Shown: positions 55,290-64,000 of the stretch, piece by piece | Layout: each line of letters starts with the position of its first letter | Numbering within the stretch: the stretch's first letter is position 1 | Origin: an uncultured Clostridia bacterium | Lineage (GTDB): Bacteria; Bacillota; Clostridia; Oscillospirales; Acutalibacteraceae | NCBI GenBank assembly: GCA_947627725.1 | Contig: CANQXE010000007.1 | Coordinates: forward strand, 1-64,000 | Length of the DNA stretch: 64,000 nt | Direction of reading: 5' to 3' | Position numbers and translations under genes: made by a program | Notes under the pieces: model-generated | The model's input: the letters and a program-made list of their open reading frames with translations, nothing else | The model's database searches: none | What the model was told of the DNA's origin: nothing

Positions 55290-57308
55290 TTATTTTGATG
55301 CCGCCGACTTAAATTCATCAGCCGCGTCTAAAATCTGTTCTTTTATATCGTCATCGAGTACCTTGTCTCTCTCAATAGTGCTGCTGATTTGAGGATAGTT
55401 TGAATCAATATATTCAAGCATATCCGCCTGAAATGACTTTATTTCATTTACGGGAACATCAACAAATTTTCTTCCTGTCGCGGCAACAAGAGTAATAACC
55501 ATTTGAGAAAGCGAAAGAGGATGACCGAGCGGCTGCTTAAGAAGCTCCATAAGCCCCTTGCCGTAATTAAGCTGAGCTTTCGTTTCTTCATCAAGGTCTG
55601 ATGAAAACTGAGTAAAGACTTCCATTTCCCTAAACTGCGCAAGGTCGATACGCAGAGAGCCTGCCGCCTTTTTCATAGCCTTAGTCTGCGCCGCACCGCC
55701 GACACGCGATACTGACAAGCCAACATTTACGGCAGGGCGCATACCGCTGAAAAACAAATCGCTTTCAAGGAAAATCTGTCCGTCCGTTATTGAGATAACA
55801 TTCGTCGGAATATACGCGGAAACGTCGCCCGCCTGCGTTTCAATAATCGGAAGCGCTGTTATTGAGCCTCCCCCAAGCTCATCACTGAGCTTGCTTGAAC
55901 GCTCAAGTAAACGTGAATGAAGATAGAATACGTCACCCGGATAAGCCTCACGTCCCGGACTTCTTTCAAGAAGAAGCGACAACGCGCGGTATGCCACGGC
56001 GTGCTTGCTCAAATCATCATAAACAATAAGGCAATCCTTGCCCTGATACATAAAATGCTCGGCAAGCGCTGTTGCCGAATACGGTGAAATATACTGAAGC
56101 GACGCAGGGTCGGAGGCGGTAGCGCAAACAACGATTGTGTATTCCATTGCTCCCGACTTTTCAAGCGTATTCACAAGATTTGCGACGCTTGACGCCTTCT
56201 GTCCGATTGCGTTATAAATACAGATAACATCCTTACCCTTCTGATTGATAATCGTATCAAGAGCAATAGAGGTTTTACCCGTCTGCCTGTCGCCTATAAT
56301 AAGCTCTCTCTGTCCGCGTCCGATAGGAAACATGGAGTCAATGGAAAGAATACCCGTAGCCATAGGCGTATCAACGCTCTTACGGTCAACAATAGACGGA
56401 GCGTTCTGCTCAACGGGGCGGTAATCCTCCTCCTTGATATCCCCCTTGCCGTCAATAGGCTCACCGAGAGCATTTACAATTCTGCCGATAAACCCACTGC
56501 CGACAGGAATACCCGCTTTTCTGCGTGTACGCTTTACCCTTGTACCCTGATGAATACCAACGTCACTGCCGAATAAAATAACGCCGATCTGATGCTTTTT
56601 AATATCCTGCACCATACCCTTGACGCCGTTTTCAAAAACAACAATCTCGCCGTACATTGCATGCTCTAAGCCGTGAATGGTTGCGATACCGTCACCCACT
56701 CTGACAACAGTACCTATCTCCTCGCTGTCCGACCTGAGTTGAAAATCCTTAATATCTTTCCTTAAAACAGCGATTACCGATTCATTATCGGCAGTGCTTT
56801 CACGAGCAGTTTTCATTACCTGTCTTTTGATTGCGTCAAGCTTATTTCTTATGCTGAAATCAAATTCCTCATCACCAAAGCGGATAATAAAACCGCCGAT
56901 AAGGCTTTCGTCCTTGACAATATCAACCTTTGCTGTTCCCGCGCCGGCTTTTTTGCAAACAAAATCCCGTATACCCTCAAGCTGTTTTTCATCGGGAGGG
57001 GTAACGCAGTAAACTGTTGCGCTCGCGATATTATTTCTTTTATCAATCTCACTGATATAAGCCTGCGTAATCTCTTTTAAATCAGAAATCCTGCAATCAT
57101 TTGCCAATTTGCAGATAAACGGCTTAACCGACGGCGAAAAAAGCTCGTCAATCACAGTTTTCTTTTCATCTGACAAAACATTCGGATTATCTAATATATC
57201 AGCAAGCTCCTTTGAGGAGGTTACAAGCTTCAACGCATCCTCAAGACTTGATACACTGACCTGTGAGTTTAGCAGTGAATCAAGATAATTATCAATATTC
57301 TGAATCAT
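55290..57308 (-). CDS. atpHA: ATP synthase delta–alpha fusion protein
   Basis: One frame of 672 residues encodes both subunits. Residues 1–164 are delta (OSCP): helical N-terminal domain, then the C-terminal DESLIGGFIIRFGDEEFDFS and NKLDAIKRQV. From Met165 the chain is alpha, ~508 residues, a normal length: SDSEEIGTVVRVGDGIATIHG, Walker A in IGDRQTGKTSIALDTI, the arginine finger region in SVSRVGGAAQTKAMKK. The junction contains TAATG (56818–56814) one frame off, the usual stop/start overlap, so a single-base change would separate the genes. Met165 (ATG at 56816) could also serve as an internal start, though only AGG precedes it. Gene order fits (b, delta-alpha, gamma). The fusion is read directly; whether it is real in the cell is open. 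Confidence 0.85.
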   Translation of the reverse strand: MIQNIDNYLDSLLNSQVSVSSLEDALKLVTSSKELADILDNPNVLSDEKKTVIDELFSPSVKPFICKLANDCRISDLKEITQAYISEIDKRNNIASATVYCVTPPDEKQLEGIRDFVCKKAGAGTAKVDIVKDESLIGGFIIRFGDEEFDFSIRNKLDAIKRQVMKTARESTADNESVIAVLRKDIKDFQLRSDSEEIGTVVRVGDGIATIHGLEHAMYGEIVVFENGVKGMVQDIKKHQIGVILFGSDVGIHQGTRVKRTRRKAGIPVGSGFIGRIVNALGEPIDGKGDIKEEDYRPVEQNAPSIVDRKSVDTPMATGILSIDSMFPIGRGQRELIIGDRQTGKTSIALDTIINQKGKDVICIYNAIGQKASSVANLVNTLEKSGAMEYTIVVCATASDPASLQYISPYSATALAEHFMYQGKDCLIVYDDLSKHAVAYRALSLLLERSPGREAYPGDVFYLHSRLLERSSKLSDELGGGSITALPIIETQAGDVSAYIPTNVISITDGQIFLESDLFFSGMRPAVNVGLSVSRVGGAAQTKAMKKAAGSLRIDLAQFREMEVFTQFSSDLDEETKAQLNYGKGLMELLKQPLGHPLSLSQMVITLVAATGRKFVDVPVNEIKSFQADMLEYIDSNYPQISSTIERDKVLDDDIKEQILDAADEFKSAASK

Positions 57309-57790
57309 TATTCATCACTGCCTTCGTTTAAAAATTTGTCATACAAATCGCTGTCAGTCTGAGCGTTTACATTTCTGCCGACAACCTTTTCAGCCGTTTC
57401 CATTGCAAGAGCCGCAATCTCTTCCTTAACGGCTCGTCTTGCCTTTTCCGTCTCAAAGTCTGCCGTTTTTTTAGCGTCTGCTTTAATTTTATCCGCATCA
57501 TTCTGAGCACGGTCAATGATTTTATTATATTCAGCCTTTGCGCTGTTTCTGGCGTCAACAATGATTTTCTTTTTCTCATCCTCGACGCTGTCAAGCTCCT
57601 GCTCATACTGAGCCTTCATTTCATCAGCCTGTTTCTGCACCTCATCGGCATCACTGAACTGCTTGTCAATCAGTTCCTTTCTCTTATCAAGTGTTTTTTT
57701 AATCGGCTTGAAAAGAAACGCTCTCATAAGAACATAAAAAATAATTAAATTAATAACCGTCCATAAAATATTCCAGTCAAACTTTAACAT
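57308..57790 (-). CDS. atpF: ATP synthase subunit b
   Basis: 160 residues, the peripheral stalk subunit. One N-terminal membrane segment (ILWTVINLIIFYVLMRAFLF) is followed by a long charged coiled coil with DKRKELIDKQFSDADEVQ and KADAKKTADFETEKA. It ends at, and overlaps by one base, the delta-alpha start, so assembly partners are made together. Confidence 0.95.
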   Translation of the reverse strand: MLKFDWNILWTVINLIIFYVLMRAFLFKPIKKTLDKRKELIDKQFSDADEVQKQADEMKAQYEQELDSVEDEKKKIIVDARNSAKAEYNKIIDRAQNDADKIKADAKKTADFETEKARRAVKEEIAALAMETAEKVVGRNVNAQTDSDLYDKFLNEGSDE

Positions 57791-57834
57791 TAAGCTCTGC
57801 TTCCTTTCGTTAAAGAATTTAGTCTTTTCTGCTT

Positions 57835-58080
<246 letters not shown>

Positions 58081-58107
58081 TTAAAAATTAAATAAATTAT
58101 ATATTTA

Positions 58108-58917
58108 TTAAGCAGCTTCTGTAAGCTCTTTCGCTTTATTTTTACTGTGTTTATACATTTTCTTTCGTCGTCTGCGCTTCTTTTCGGTAGGCTCTTCCTC
58201 CTCAACTGCCTCCTGTAAATAAAGAGCAGTTAAAAATACAAAAATATATGCCTGCAAAAGTCCGTCAAACAAATCAAAATACAAGCTGAATACTACCGGA
58301 ACAACTACCGGTATCGGGAGAACTGCCTTTATTAACTCCATAATGGTAAATGCCGCGATTACATTGCCGAAAAGTCGCATACAAAGCGAAAGCGGTTTTG
58401 TAAATACCTCAAGAATATTAATGGGTGTTATAAGCGCGACCGGCTTTGTAAATGCTTTAAGTCTGCCCAAAACGCCCTTATCCTTAAAGGCGCAGTATTC
58501 AATCAGAACTATGCTTGTTATTGCCATAGCGGCGGTAACCTGCATACTTTTAGTCGGGGGCTTAAAACCGAAAATGACTATAAGGTTTGACGCGCCTATA
58601 AAAAGCGCCATACTCATAAGCCAAGGTATAAATTTCTCAACCTTTTCCCCCATTAGTCCTTTAAAAAAAGCTTCACTTTTTTCATACAGCATTTCAAGCA
58701 TTTGCTGCCGTTTTGAAATTTCTCCCGTGACCTTGAGGTTTCTGGTAAGAATTACAGCAAGTATCGTAAATACCGCTATAATTATCCACGAAACGACAGT
58801 TGTCTCGTCAAAGCCTATTTTGATTCCGCCGATATTAAAGCTGAACACCTCTTTAATCTCAAGCTGTTCAGTCAGCTCCTTCTGTAAATCAAGCTTCATC
58901 ATCACAGGACCGAGCAT
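58108..58917 (-). CDS. atpB: ATP synthase subunit a
   Basis: 269-residue stator channel subunit with five or six membrane segments. The essential Arg is in LCMRLFGNVIAAF, and the last segments include YFDLFDGLLQAYIFVFLTALYL. After the final helix comes an unusual cytoplasmic tail of ~35 residues, first acidic (EAVEEEEPTEKK) and then strongly basic (RRRRKKMYKHSKNKAK). I use the ATG at 58917, which has GGGAGGTGA upstream; an earlier in-frame start at 58959 overlaps the promoter. First gene of the operon. Confidence 0.94.
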   Translation of the reverse strand: MLGPVMMKLDLQKELTEQLEIKEVFSFNIGGIKIGFDETTVVSWIIIAVFTILAVILTRNLKVTGEISKRQQMLEMLYEKSEAFFKGLMGEKVEKFIPWLMSMALFIGASNLIVIFGFKPPTKSMQVTAAMAITSIVLIEYCAFKDKGVLGRLKAFTKPVALITPINILEVFTKPLSLCMRLFGNVIAAFTIMELIKAVLPIPVVVPVVFSLYFDLFDGLLQAYIFVFLTALYLQEAVEEEEPTEKKRRRRKKMYKHSKNKAKELTEAA

Positions 58918-58947
58918 TGCAATCACCTCCCGTAAATGCTGTGCATT

Positions 58948-58976
58948 ATTATACACCATTTGTTTCCAAAATTCAA
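58948..58976 (-). promoter_or_regulatory. Promoter of the ATP synthase operon
   Basis: Minus-strand TTGAAT (58971–58976) and TATAAT (58948–58953) with a 17-nt spacer, giving a leader of about 25 nt before atpB. Confidence 0.85.
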
Positions 58977-59040
58977 ATAATTTAATAAAATAATTACACT
59001 TGAAATATGAACATATTTTATAATATAAGTAAATTTTTTG

Positions 59041-59069
59041 TTTACATACGCAATCAATTCGTATATAAT
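59041..59069 (+). promoter_or_regulatory. Promoter of proS-galE
   Basis: TTTACA (59041–59046) and TATAAT (59064–59069) with a 17-nt spacer. The leader is about 50 nt with no T-box structure, and ends in AAGGAG before the proS ATG. Confidence 0.87.
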
Positions 59070-59126
59070 AGCTTTTGAAATAATTTATCTATTATTACGC
59101 TAATATAAGTATTAAGGAGTTTTAGT

Positions 59127-60569
59127 ATGGCGAAGGACCAAAAAAAGATGGTTGACTCTATAACCTCTATGGACGAGGATTTTGCGAAATGGTACACAGA
59201 CGTGTGCAAAAAAGCGGAGCTCGTATCATACACAAGCGTAAAGGGATGTATGGTTATAAGACCTTACGGATATGCTATATGGGAGAATATTCAGAGAATA
59301 CTTGACGGCATGTTCAAGGAAACGGGACACGAAAATGTTAATATGCCGATGTTTATTCCCGAAAGCCTGCTCCAAAAGGAGGCGGATCATGTTGAGGGCT
59401 TTGCGCCCGAATGTGCGTGGGTAACCTACGGCGGTAGCGAAAAGCTTGAGGAAAGGCTCTGCGTCCGCCCTACCTCAGAAACACTTTTTTGTGAGCATTT
59501 TAAGGATATTGTCCACTCACACAGGGATTTACCCAAGCTCTATAATCAGTGGGTTTCCGTCGTAAGATGGGAAAAAACAACAAGACCGTTTCTGCGCTCT
59601 CGTGAATTTTTATGGCAGGAGGGACACACTCTCCACGCAACCGCAGAAGAAGCGATTGAGGAAACGGAAAAAATGCTTAACGTATACACAAAATTCTGTC
59701 AGGAATATCTCGCAATGCCTGTCATTCAGGGTATGAAAACAGAAAGTGATAAATTCGCCGGCGCGGAACGTACATATTGTATAGAAGCGCTTATGCACGA
59801 CGGCAAAGCGTTACAGGCAGGCACAAGTCATTATTTCGGCGACGGCTTTGCGAGAGCGTTTGACATTCAGTATTCAAACAAGGAAAATCAGCTCACATAT
59901 CCGCATCAGACATCCTGGGGTATGACAACGAGACTTATCGGCGCAATTATTATGACTCACGGCGATGACAACGGACTTGTTCTTCCGCCTGCGGTTGCGC
60001 CTGTTCAGGTTATTGTTATTCCGATTGCCCAGCACAAGGAGGGTGTGCTTGACAGAGCGTATGCGCTCACAGACGAGCTTAAAAAAATATGCAGAGCAAA
60101 GATTGACGATTCCGACAATTCACCGGGCTGGAAATTTGCAGAACACGAAATGAAAGGCGTTCCCGTAAAAGTTGAACTCGGTCCGAAGGATATTGAAAAC
60201 AATCAGTGCGTCATTGTCACACGCCACAACAGGGAAAAAACCATTGTTCCGCTCGACAAGCTCAGCGAGGTTATTCCTCAGAAGCTTCAGGAGGTTCGCG
60301 ACGGACTTTATGAAAAAGCACTTGAAAACAGAGAAAACAGAACCTATAAGTGCAAATCTATGGATGAAATCACAAAAGCTCTTAATAAAAACGGCGACGG
60401 CTTTGTAAAAGCAATGTGGTGCGGAAATGAAGAGTGCGAAGATAAGGTCAAAGAGATTACAGGGGTCGGCTCACGCTGTATACCTATTGAACAGGAGGAA
60501 ATTTCCGACGTGTGCGTATGCTGCGGAAAGCCCGCAAAAACAATGCTCTACTGGGGAAAAGCATATTAA
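59127..60569 (+). CDS. proS: Prolyl-tRNA synthetase, archaeal/eukaryal-type (ProS type 3)
   Basis: 480 residues of the shorter class II ProRS without the bacterial editing insertion. Class II motifs: [19 protein letters not shown] (motif 1 region), [12 protein letters not shown] and [25 protein letters not shown] (motif 2), and [20 protein letters not shown] (motif 3). Four cysteines in the C-terminal zinc-type domain are CGNEECED … CVCCG, and the chain ends with the family-typical aromatic-rich MLYWGKAY. galE follows 27 nt later. Confidence 0.96.
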   Translation: MAKDQKKMVDSITSMDEDFAKWYTDVCKKAELVSYTSVKGCMVIRPYGYAIWENIQRILDGMFKETGHENVNMPMFIPESLLQKEADHVEGFAPECAWVTYGGSEKLEERLCVRPTSETLFCEHFKDIVHSHRDLPKLYNQWVSVVRWEKTTRPFLRSREFLWQEGHTLHATAEEAIEETEKMLNVYTKFCQEYLAMPVIQGMKTESDKFAGAERTYCIEALMHDGKALQAGTSHYFGDGFARAFDIQYSNKENQLTYPHQTSWGMTTRLIGAIIMTHGDDNGLVLPPAVAPVQVIVIPIAQHKEGVLDRAYALTDELKKICRAKIDDSDNSPGWKFAEHEMKGVPVKVELGPKDIENNQCVIVTRHNREKTIVPLDKLSEVIPQKLQEVRDGLYEKALENRENRTYKCKSMDEITKALNKNGDGFVKAMWCGNEECEDKVKEITGVGSRCIPIEQEEISDVCVCCGKPAKTMLYWGKAY

Positions 60570-60596
60570 TACATAATAAATTACGGAGGAACTTTT

Positions 60597-61613
60597 ATGG
60601 CAGTACTAGTAACAGGCGGTTTAGGTTATATCGGCTCACACACATGCGTTGAGCTTATCAATTCAGGCACGGATGTTGTTGCAGTCGACAATCTTTACAA
60701 CTGCAAAAAAAGCTCGTATGACAGAATAAGAGCATTAGTTGGCAGGGATTTTAAGTTTTATGAGTGCGACATACGCGACAAAGAGGGAATGAGCAAAATT
60801 TTCGAAAGCGAGGATATTAACTCGGTTATCCATTTTGCGGGACTCAAGGCTGTCGGGGAAAGCGTACAGAAACCGCTTGAATATTTTGATAACAATGTAA
60901 ACGGAACCTTGGTTCTACTTGATGTTATGAGAAAGCATAACTGTAAAAAAATTGTTTTCTCCTCATCTGCTACGGTTTACGGTATGAATAATGTATCGCC
61001 TCTGACTGAGGATATGGAGGTCGGCGGTGTAACTAATCCGTACGGCAGAACGAAATATATGATTGAATGTATACTCAAGGATTTATATGTATCTGATGAA
61101 AGCTGGTCAATCTGCCTGCTCAGATACTTTAACCCGATTGGCGCTCATAAAAGCGGCACAATGGGCGAGGACCCGAACGGTATTCCGAATAACCTTATGC
61201 CGTACATTACACAGGTCGCTATCGGAAAAAGAGAATTTCTAAACGTATGGGGCGATGACTATGACACTCCGGACGGTACCGGTGTAAGAGATTATATCCA
61301 CGTTGTCGACCTCGCGCTCGGTCATCTAAAGGCTGTTGAAAAGGTTGAAAGCGCAAACGGCTTGTTTATCTACAATCTCGGTACAGGCGTGGGATATTCC
61401 GTACTTGACGTTGTTAAAGCGTTTGAAAAAGCGTCGGGAGTGAAGATTCCGTATAAAATCGGTCCGCGCCGTGCCGGTGATATAGCTACCTGTTATTCAG
61501 ACCCGAGCAAGGCTTTAAGTGAGCTTGGCTGGAAGGCTGAAAGAGGTATTGAGGAAATGTGCGAGGACTCATGGAGATGGCAGAGCCAAAACCCAAACGG
61601 TTATCCTGATTAA
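60597..61613 (+). CDS. galE: UDP-glucose 4-epimerase
   Basis: 338-residue short-chain dehydrogenase-type epimerase interconverting UDP-glucose and UDP-galactose. NAD-binding glycines are in VLVTGGLGYIGSHTCVELI; the catalytic pair is Ser in FSSSATVYG and Tyr-x3-Lys in NPYGRTKYMIE. YFNPIGAH and VRDYIHVVDLA are conserved. GGAGG lies upstream of the ATG. It can supply galactose units for surface glycans. Confidence 0.96.
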   Translation: MAVLVTGGLGYIGSHTCVELINSGTDVVAVDNLYNCKKSSYDRIRALVGRDFKFYECDIRDKEGMSKIFESEDINSVIHFAGLKAVGESVQKPLEYFDNNVNGTLVLLDVMRKHNCKKIVFSSSATVYGMNNVSPLTEDMEVGGVTNPYGRTKYMIECILKDLYVSDESWSICLLRYFNPIGAHKSGTMGEDPNGIPNNLMPYITQVAIGKREFLNVWGDDYDTPDGTGVRDYIHVVDLALGHLKAVEKVESANGLFIYNLGTGVGYSVLDVVKAFEKASGVKIPYKIGPRRAGDIATCYSDPSKALSELGWKAERGIEEMCEDSWRWQSQNPNGYPD

Positions 61614-61628
61614 TATAGATACGCAATA

Positions 61629-61659
61629 AATGAGACGGGTATGTGCCCGTCTCATTTTT
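61629..61659 (+). terminator. Terminator after galE
   Basis: AATGAGACGGG (61629–61639) pairs perfectly with CCCGTCTCATT (61646–61656), with a T-run through 61659. The reverse side is followed by TTTATTG, so weak bidirectional action is possible. Confidence 0.9.
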
Positions 61660-61725
61660 CTGCTTATTTGTATTTACACAAAATAACTATAATAATTTAT
61701 AATGCAAATGTCAGAATACCATTAC

Positions 61726-63507
61726 TTACGCCGGCTCACCGGATTCGTCATAGCCGTCATAAATATTATATCTGTGTGAAAAGACATAATCGTCCTTTTT
61801 TTCATCATAAGCGTACTCGGTGCAGTAATCGCCGCTGTAGGACTCGTAAATATCCTTTTCTTCATCATAATAAAAAACGCCATTATCAAAATTATACTGA
61901 TTAAACAGCTTCTCTCTGCCGTCATCGGAAAGGCTGTTATAATACTCAACAAGAGCCTTTTCTCCCTTGATTTTTGAAAAATTATAGGAACGAAAATCAT
62001 GATTGCTTTTATAGGTTATTTTTTCTGTTTTCTTTTCAGGATTAAATATTTCACTATCATTTTCCGTCAGGTTTTCGTTAATTATCATTCTTGCCTGTCT
62101 TGCCACCTTATGGTCCTTGCTTTCGGCAAGGTCGGGCATATAGACTAAAGAGGAGTCGGAAAGGCTGTTGATATACTCAATATCAATACTGTCTATCTTT
62201 CCGTTCATATATGCATCAATGTTATACCTTGCGATTTTGCCGTCAATATCAGAAAATGAAAGAGCAATAAACATTGCGCTGCAAATAACAATAATCGGCT
62301 GCATATAGCCTATCTTGGGCAAAAAGATATGGATTATATAAAAAACTATAATAACAAAAATCATTATCATAAATACTGAAACAAGCAGTCTGTTTTTTGA
62401 AAGACCGAATATTTCGATATTCAGCTTCATTTTAGCCATTGCGGTTACCAGAATCAAAACGGTAAAAAGTAAAATAAAGGCTGAAATCGCTTTAACCGCA
62501 ATAGGTATTTTCCCCTTTACTCTTTTTGTCAGGATATTCGCAAGAGCAATTATAACCATATTTATAACACAGATTGCAAACATTTCAAAAAAGCCGCGTC
62601 TTGCATACACGCTCGCGCTGTAGCTGTAGCCCTCAGGCAGAATACCCGAAAAAGCGCTGAAAAAATAGGCAAGCTGAGAAAAAAGATATATAACATATGT
62701 TGCGGAAATAACAGATAAAAATGAAACTGTTACAGGCGACTGAATAACTCCTCGGCTTTTTGATTTTACATTTTTCTTTTTATTCTTACCGCATTTCTTT
62801 GACACCGCATACAGAATAATTAGCGGTGTTACGATCAGCGCTAAAATCGCCTCAAGTAAATATTTTCCGATATTTTTCAAAACGATTTTAACCAGATTTT
62901 CAAAGGCGGCGTCGCTGCCTGCAAGGAGTGGAATAATTACAAATAATACCGGGAGCGAAAGTGCGATACCTATAATCACATTCCTGCTCACCTTATTTTT
63001 TGACATTACTCTGCTGTAAGCGCCTGTAATATCCGCACCGTTTGAGAAAGGTGAGACGAATGTTTCCTTAAGCACATCGCCGAGCATTCTGAAGCTGCCC
63101 TGATTATGCGCTATGCAAGCGCTTATTGAACAGATATAAATCCCGAAAAGCGAACAGACTAAAAAAAGCATTATTGAATTAACGAGAAAATCATTATAAA
63201 TTGAAAATGTGACCGCCCCCGCAAGCGACATTGCACCGCATATATAAGAAAAGGCGGAAACTTTGGTATTTACATCAAAAAGATAAACGGTGGTTGCTGT
63301 AAATAAAACAAAAAACGCAATTGTAAAGCCTAAATTAAAGCCGTGAAAAAATACAAAATCAACAATTATAAAGCTTACCGCAAAGAAAATCAGCGCAAAA
63401 ATCAAATCCCTTTTTGCAAGCTTTATCTCGGGCTCTTTTTTCCGATTAACTGTGTTATACGGCTGATAATAGAGTTGATTTTGTTGCAAATTATTATCCT
63501 GTTCCAT
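61726..63507 (-). CDS. DUF4173/DUF4153-like multi-pass membrane protein
   Basis: 593 residues. About ten to twelve hydrophobic segments fill residues ~35–420 (for example LIFALIFFAVSFIIVDFVFF and VIIGIALSLPVLFVIIPLLA), followed by a ~170-residue soluble C-terminal part rich in charged and aromatic residues. The pattern and the segment around AGSDAAFENLVKIVLKNIG suggest the DUF4173/DUF4153 group; the role of these proteins is not established to my knowledge. The ATG is preceded by AAGGAGG located inside the end of the XRE gene, so it is coupled to that regulator. Confidence 0.7.
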   Translation of the reverse strand: MEQDNNLQQNQLYYQPYNTVNRKKEPEIKLAKRDLIFALIFFAVSFIIVDFVFFHGFNLGFTIAFFVLFTATTVYLFDVNTKVSAFSYICGAMSLAGAVTFSIYNDFLVNSIMLFLVCSLFGIYICSISACIAHNQGSFRMLGDVLKETFVSPFSNGADITGAYSRVMSKNKVSRNVIIGIALSLPVLFVIIPLLAGSDAAFENLVKIVLKNIGKYLLEAILALIVTPLIILYAVSKKCGKNKKKNVKSKSRGVIQSPVTVSFLSVISATYVIYLFSQLAYFFSAFSGILPEGYSYSASVYARRGFFEMFAICVINMVIIALANILTKRVKGKIPIAVKAISAFILLFTVLILVTAMAKMKLNIEIFGLSKNRLLVSVFMIMIFVIIVFYIIHIFLPKIGYMQPIIVICSAMFIALSFSDIDGKIARYNIDAYMNGKIDSIDIEYINSLSDSSLVYMPDLAESKDHKVARQARMIINENLTENDSEIFNPEKKTEKITYKSNHDFRSYNFSKIKGEKALVEYYNSLSDDGREKLFNQYNFDNGVFYYDEEKDIYESYSGDYCTEYAYDEKKDDYVFSHRYNIYDGYDESGEPA

Positions 63508-63509
63508 AA

Positions 63510-63719
63510 TTAATCCTCCTTAACAAATTCCAAAATATCGCCGGGCTGGCAGTCGAGAATATCGCAAATCGCTTCAAGAGTGGAAAAACGGATTGCCTTT
63601 GCCTTGCCCGTTTTAAGTATTGATAAATTTGCAGGTGTAATTCCTATTTTTGACGCAAGCTCATTGGAGGACATTTTTCTTTTTGCGAGCATAACATCAA
63701 GATTTACTATAATCTTCAT
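63510..63719 (-). CDS. Small XRE/Cro-type regulator (YozG-like)
   Basis: 69 residues, a minimal helix-turn-helix protein beginning MKIIVNLDVMLAKRKMSSNE, with the recognition region LASKIGITPANLSILKTGKA and the C-terminal ICDILDCQPGDILEF. This is the small type commonly paired with DUF2975 membrane proteins, as seen here upstream. AGGAGG precedes the ATG. Confidence 0.9.
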   Translation of the reverse strand: MKIIVNLDVMLAKRKMSSNELASKIGITPANLSILKTGKAKAIRFSTLEAICDILDCQPGDILEFVKED

Positions 63720-63728
63720 ACTGCCCTC

Positions 63729-64000
63729 CTATATTGTCAAATCATTTTCGCTTTTGATTTTTATTGCCGCCTCAAAAATATTTTTCACCACTTTCACAAC
63801 CAGCCCCATAAACAGCTCGCCTACGGCTAAAATAAACAGAGTTTCAAACAAAAAATTATTTAAAAGAATTATTAAAAACGAAACGATTCCGACACAGCCC
63901 GCATAAAAGCATGCCCGGCTTATTATCCTGAGAAAACGGACATTTTCAGCGTCAAAAACAATTTCTTTTCTTACGTTTACAAGAAGCCTGTCAAGGCAGA
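63729..64000 (-). CDS. DUF2975-like membrane protein (5' end beyond window)
   Basis: About 90 C-terminal residues are visible, ending at TAG 63731–63729, and the frame is open to the window edge. The visible part has RKEIVFDAENVRFLRIISRA followed by two hydrophobic segments (VGIVSFLIILLNNFLF and LFILAVGELFMGLVVKVV) and a charged end KNIFEAAIKIKSEND. The 'F-x-x-E-N-v-x-x-L-R' segment between helices and the adjacent small XRE gene match the DUF2975 plus YozG arrangement. Nine bases separate it from the XRE start. Confidence 0.78.
   Translation of the reverse strand, partial: CLDRLLVNVRKEIVFDAENVRFLRIISRACFYAGCVGIVSFLIILLNNFLFETLFILAVGELFMGLVVKVVKNIFEAAIKIKSENDLTI

Overview
The window looks like a chromosomal segment of a low-to-mid GC Firmicute of class Clostridia, most like Oscillospiraceae/Ruminococcaceae. 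The grounds are the rnc–radical SAM–smc–ftsY order, MurT/GatD, a CotJC-type manganese catalase, a TudS/DUF523 protein, clostridial-style promoters and Shine-Dalgarno sites, and cytoplasmic glycosidases typical of gut glycan users. This placement is inference; no rRNA or tRNA gene is visible to support it.

Layout. 1–2.8 kb is the scar of a mobile element: a type II restriction-modification pair (endonuclease cut by the window edge), a dead parA fused to the tail of a tnpV gene, and a cluster of short repeats beside the tsf terminator. 2.8–4.7 kb is rpsB-tsf with a structured leader. 4.7–7.0 kb is a very AT-rich cassette: an XRE repressor gene, two identical operator dyads, a 28-codon peptide gene, a leaky hairpin, and a two-gene ABC exporter. 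7.1–9.2 kb is gatD-murT (lipid II amidation). 9.3–10.9 kb holds an inositol-monophosphatase-like protein and a radical SAM protein. 11.0–33.4 kb is a long co-directional minus-strand run. Read in transcription order it is RNA methyltransferase, dprA, topA, trmFO, plsX, rnc, radical SAM, smc, ftsY, rdgB, yhbY, nadD, yqeK, rsfS, leuS, then an alpha-mannosidase (GH38) and an alpha-L-fucosidase (GH29).

33.7–38.6 kb is a self-contained operon with its own promoter and terminator: SCP2-like protein, class III aminotransferase, transketolase N half, transketolase C half, second SCP2-like protein. I do not recognise this as a described pathway. 38.8–46.8 kb is glyA, two CDP-glycerol glycerophosphotransferase-like genes (one a 1,122-residue double-domain protein), an aminotransferase and trpS. 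46.9–52.4 kb holds yebC, a GNAT enzyme, a small membrane protein, TudS, a hairpin-rich intergenic region, a kinase-MATE pair and a manganese catalase. 52.5–58.9 kb is the F-type ATP synthase operon, in which the delta and alpha subunits are one open reading frame. 59.1–61.6 kb is proS and galE. 61.7–64.0 kb is a DUF4173-like membrane protein, a small XRE regulator and a partial DUF2975 protein.

How the parts fit. Most of the window is core information processing and envelope synthesis. Three places stand out: the repressor/peptide/exporter cassette (4.7–7.0 kb), the SCP2/aminotransferase/split-transketolase operon (33.7–38.6 kb), and the delta–alpha fusion in the ATP synthase (55.3–57.3 kb), which is hard to square with a one-delta, three-alpha enzyme unless free alpha is also made or the reading frame is wrong by one base.
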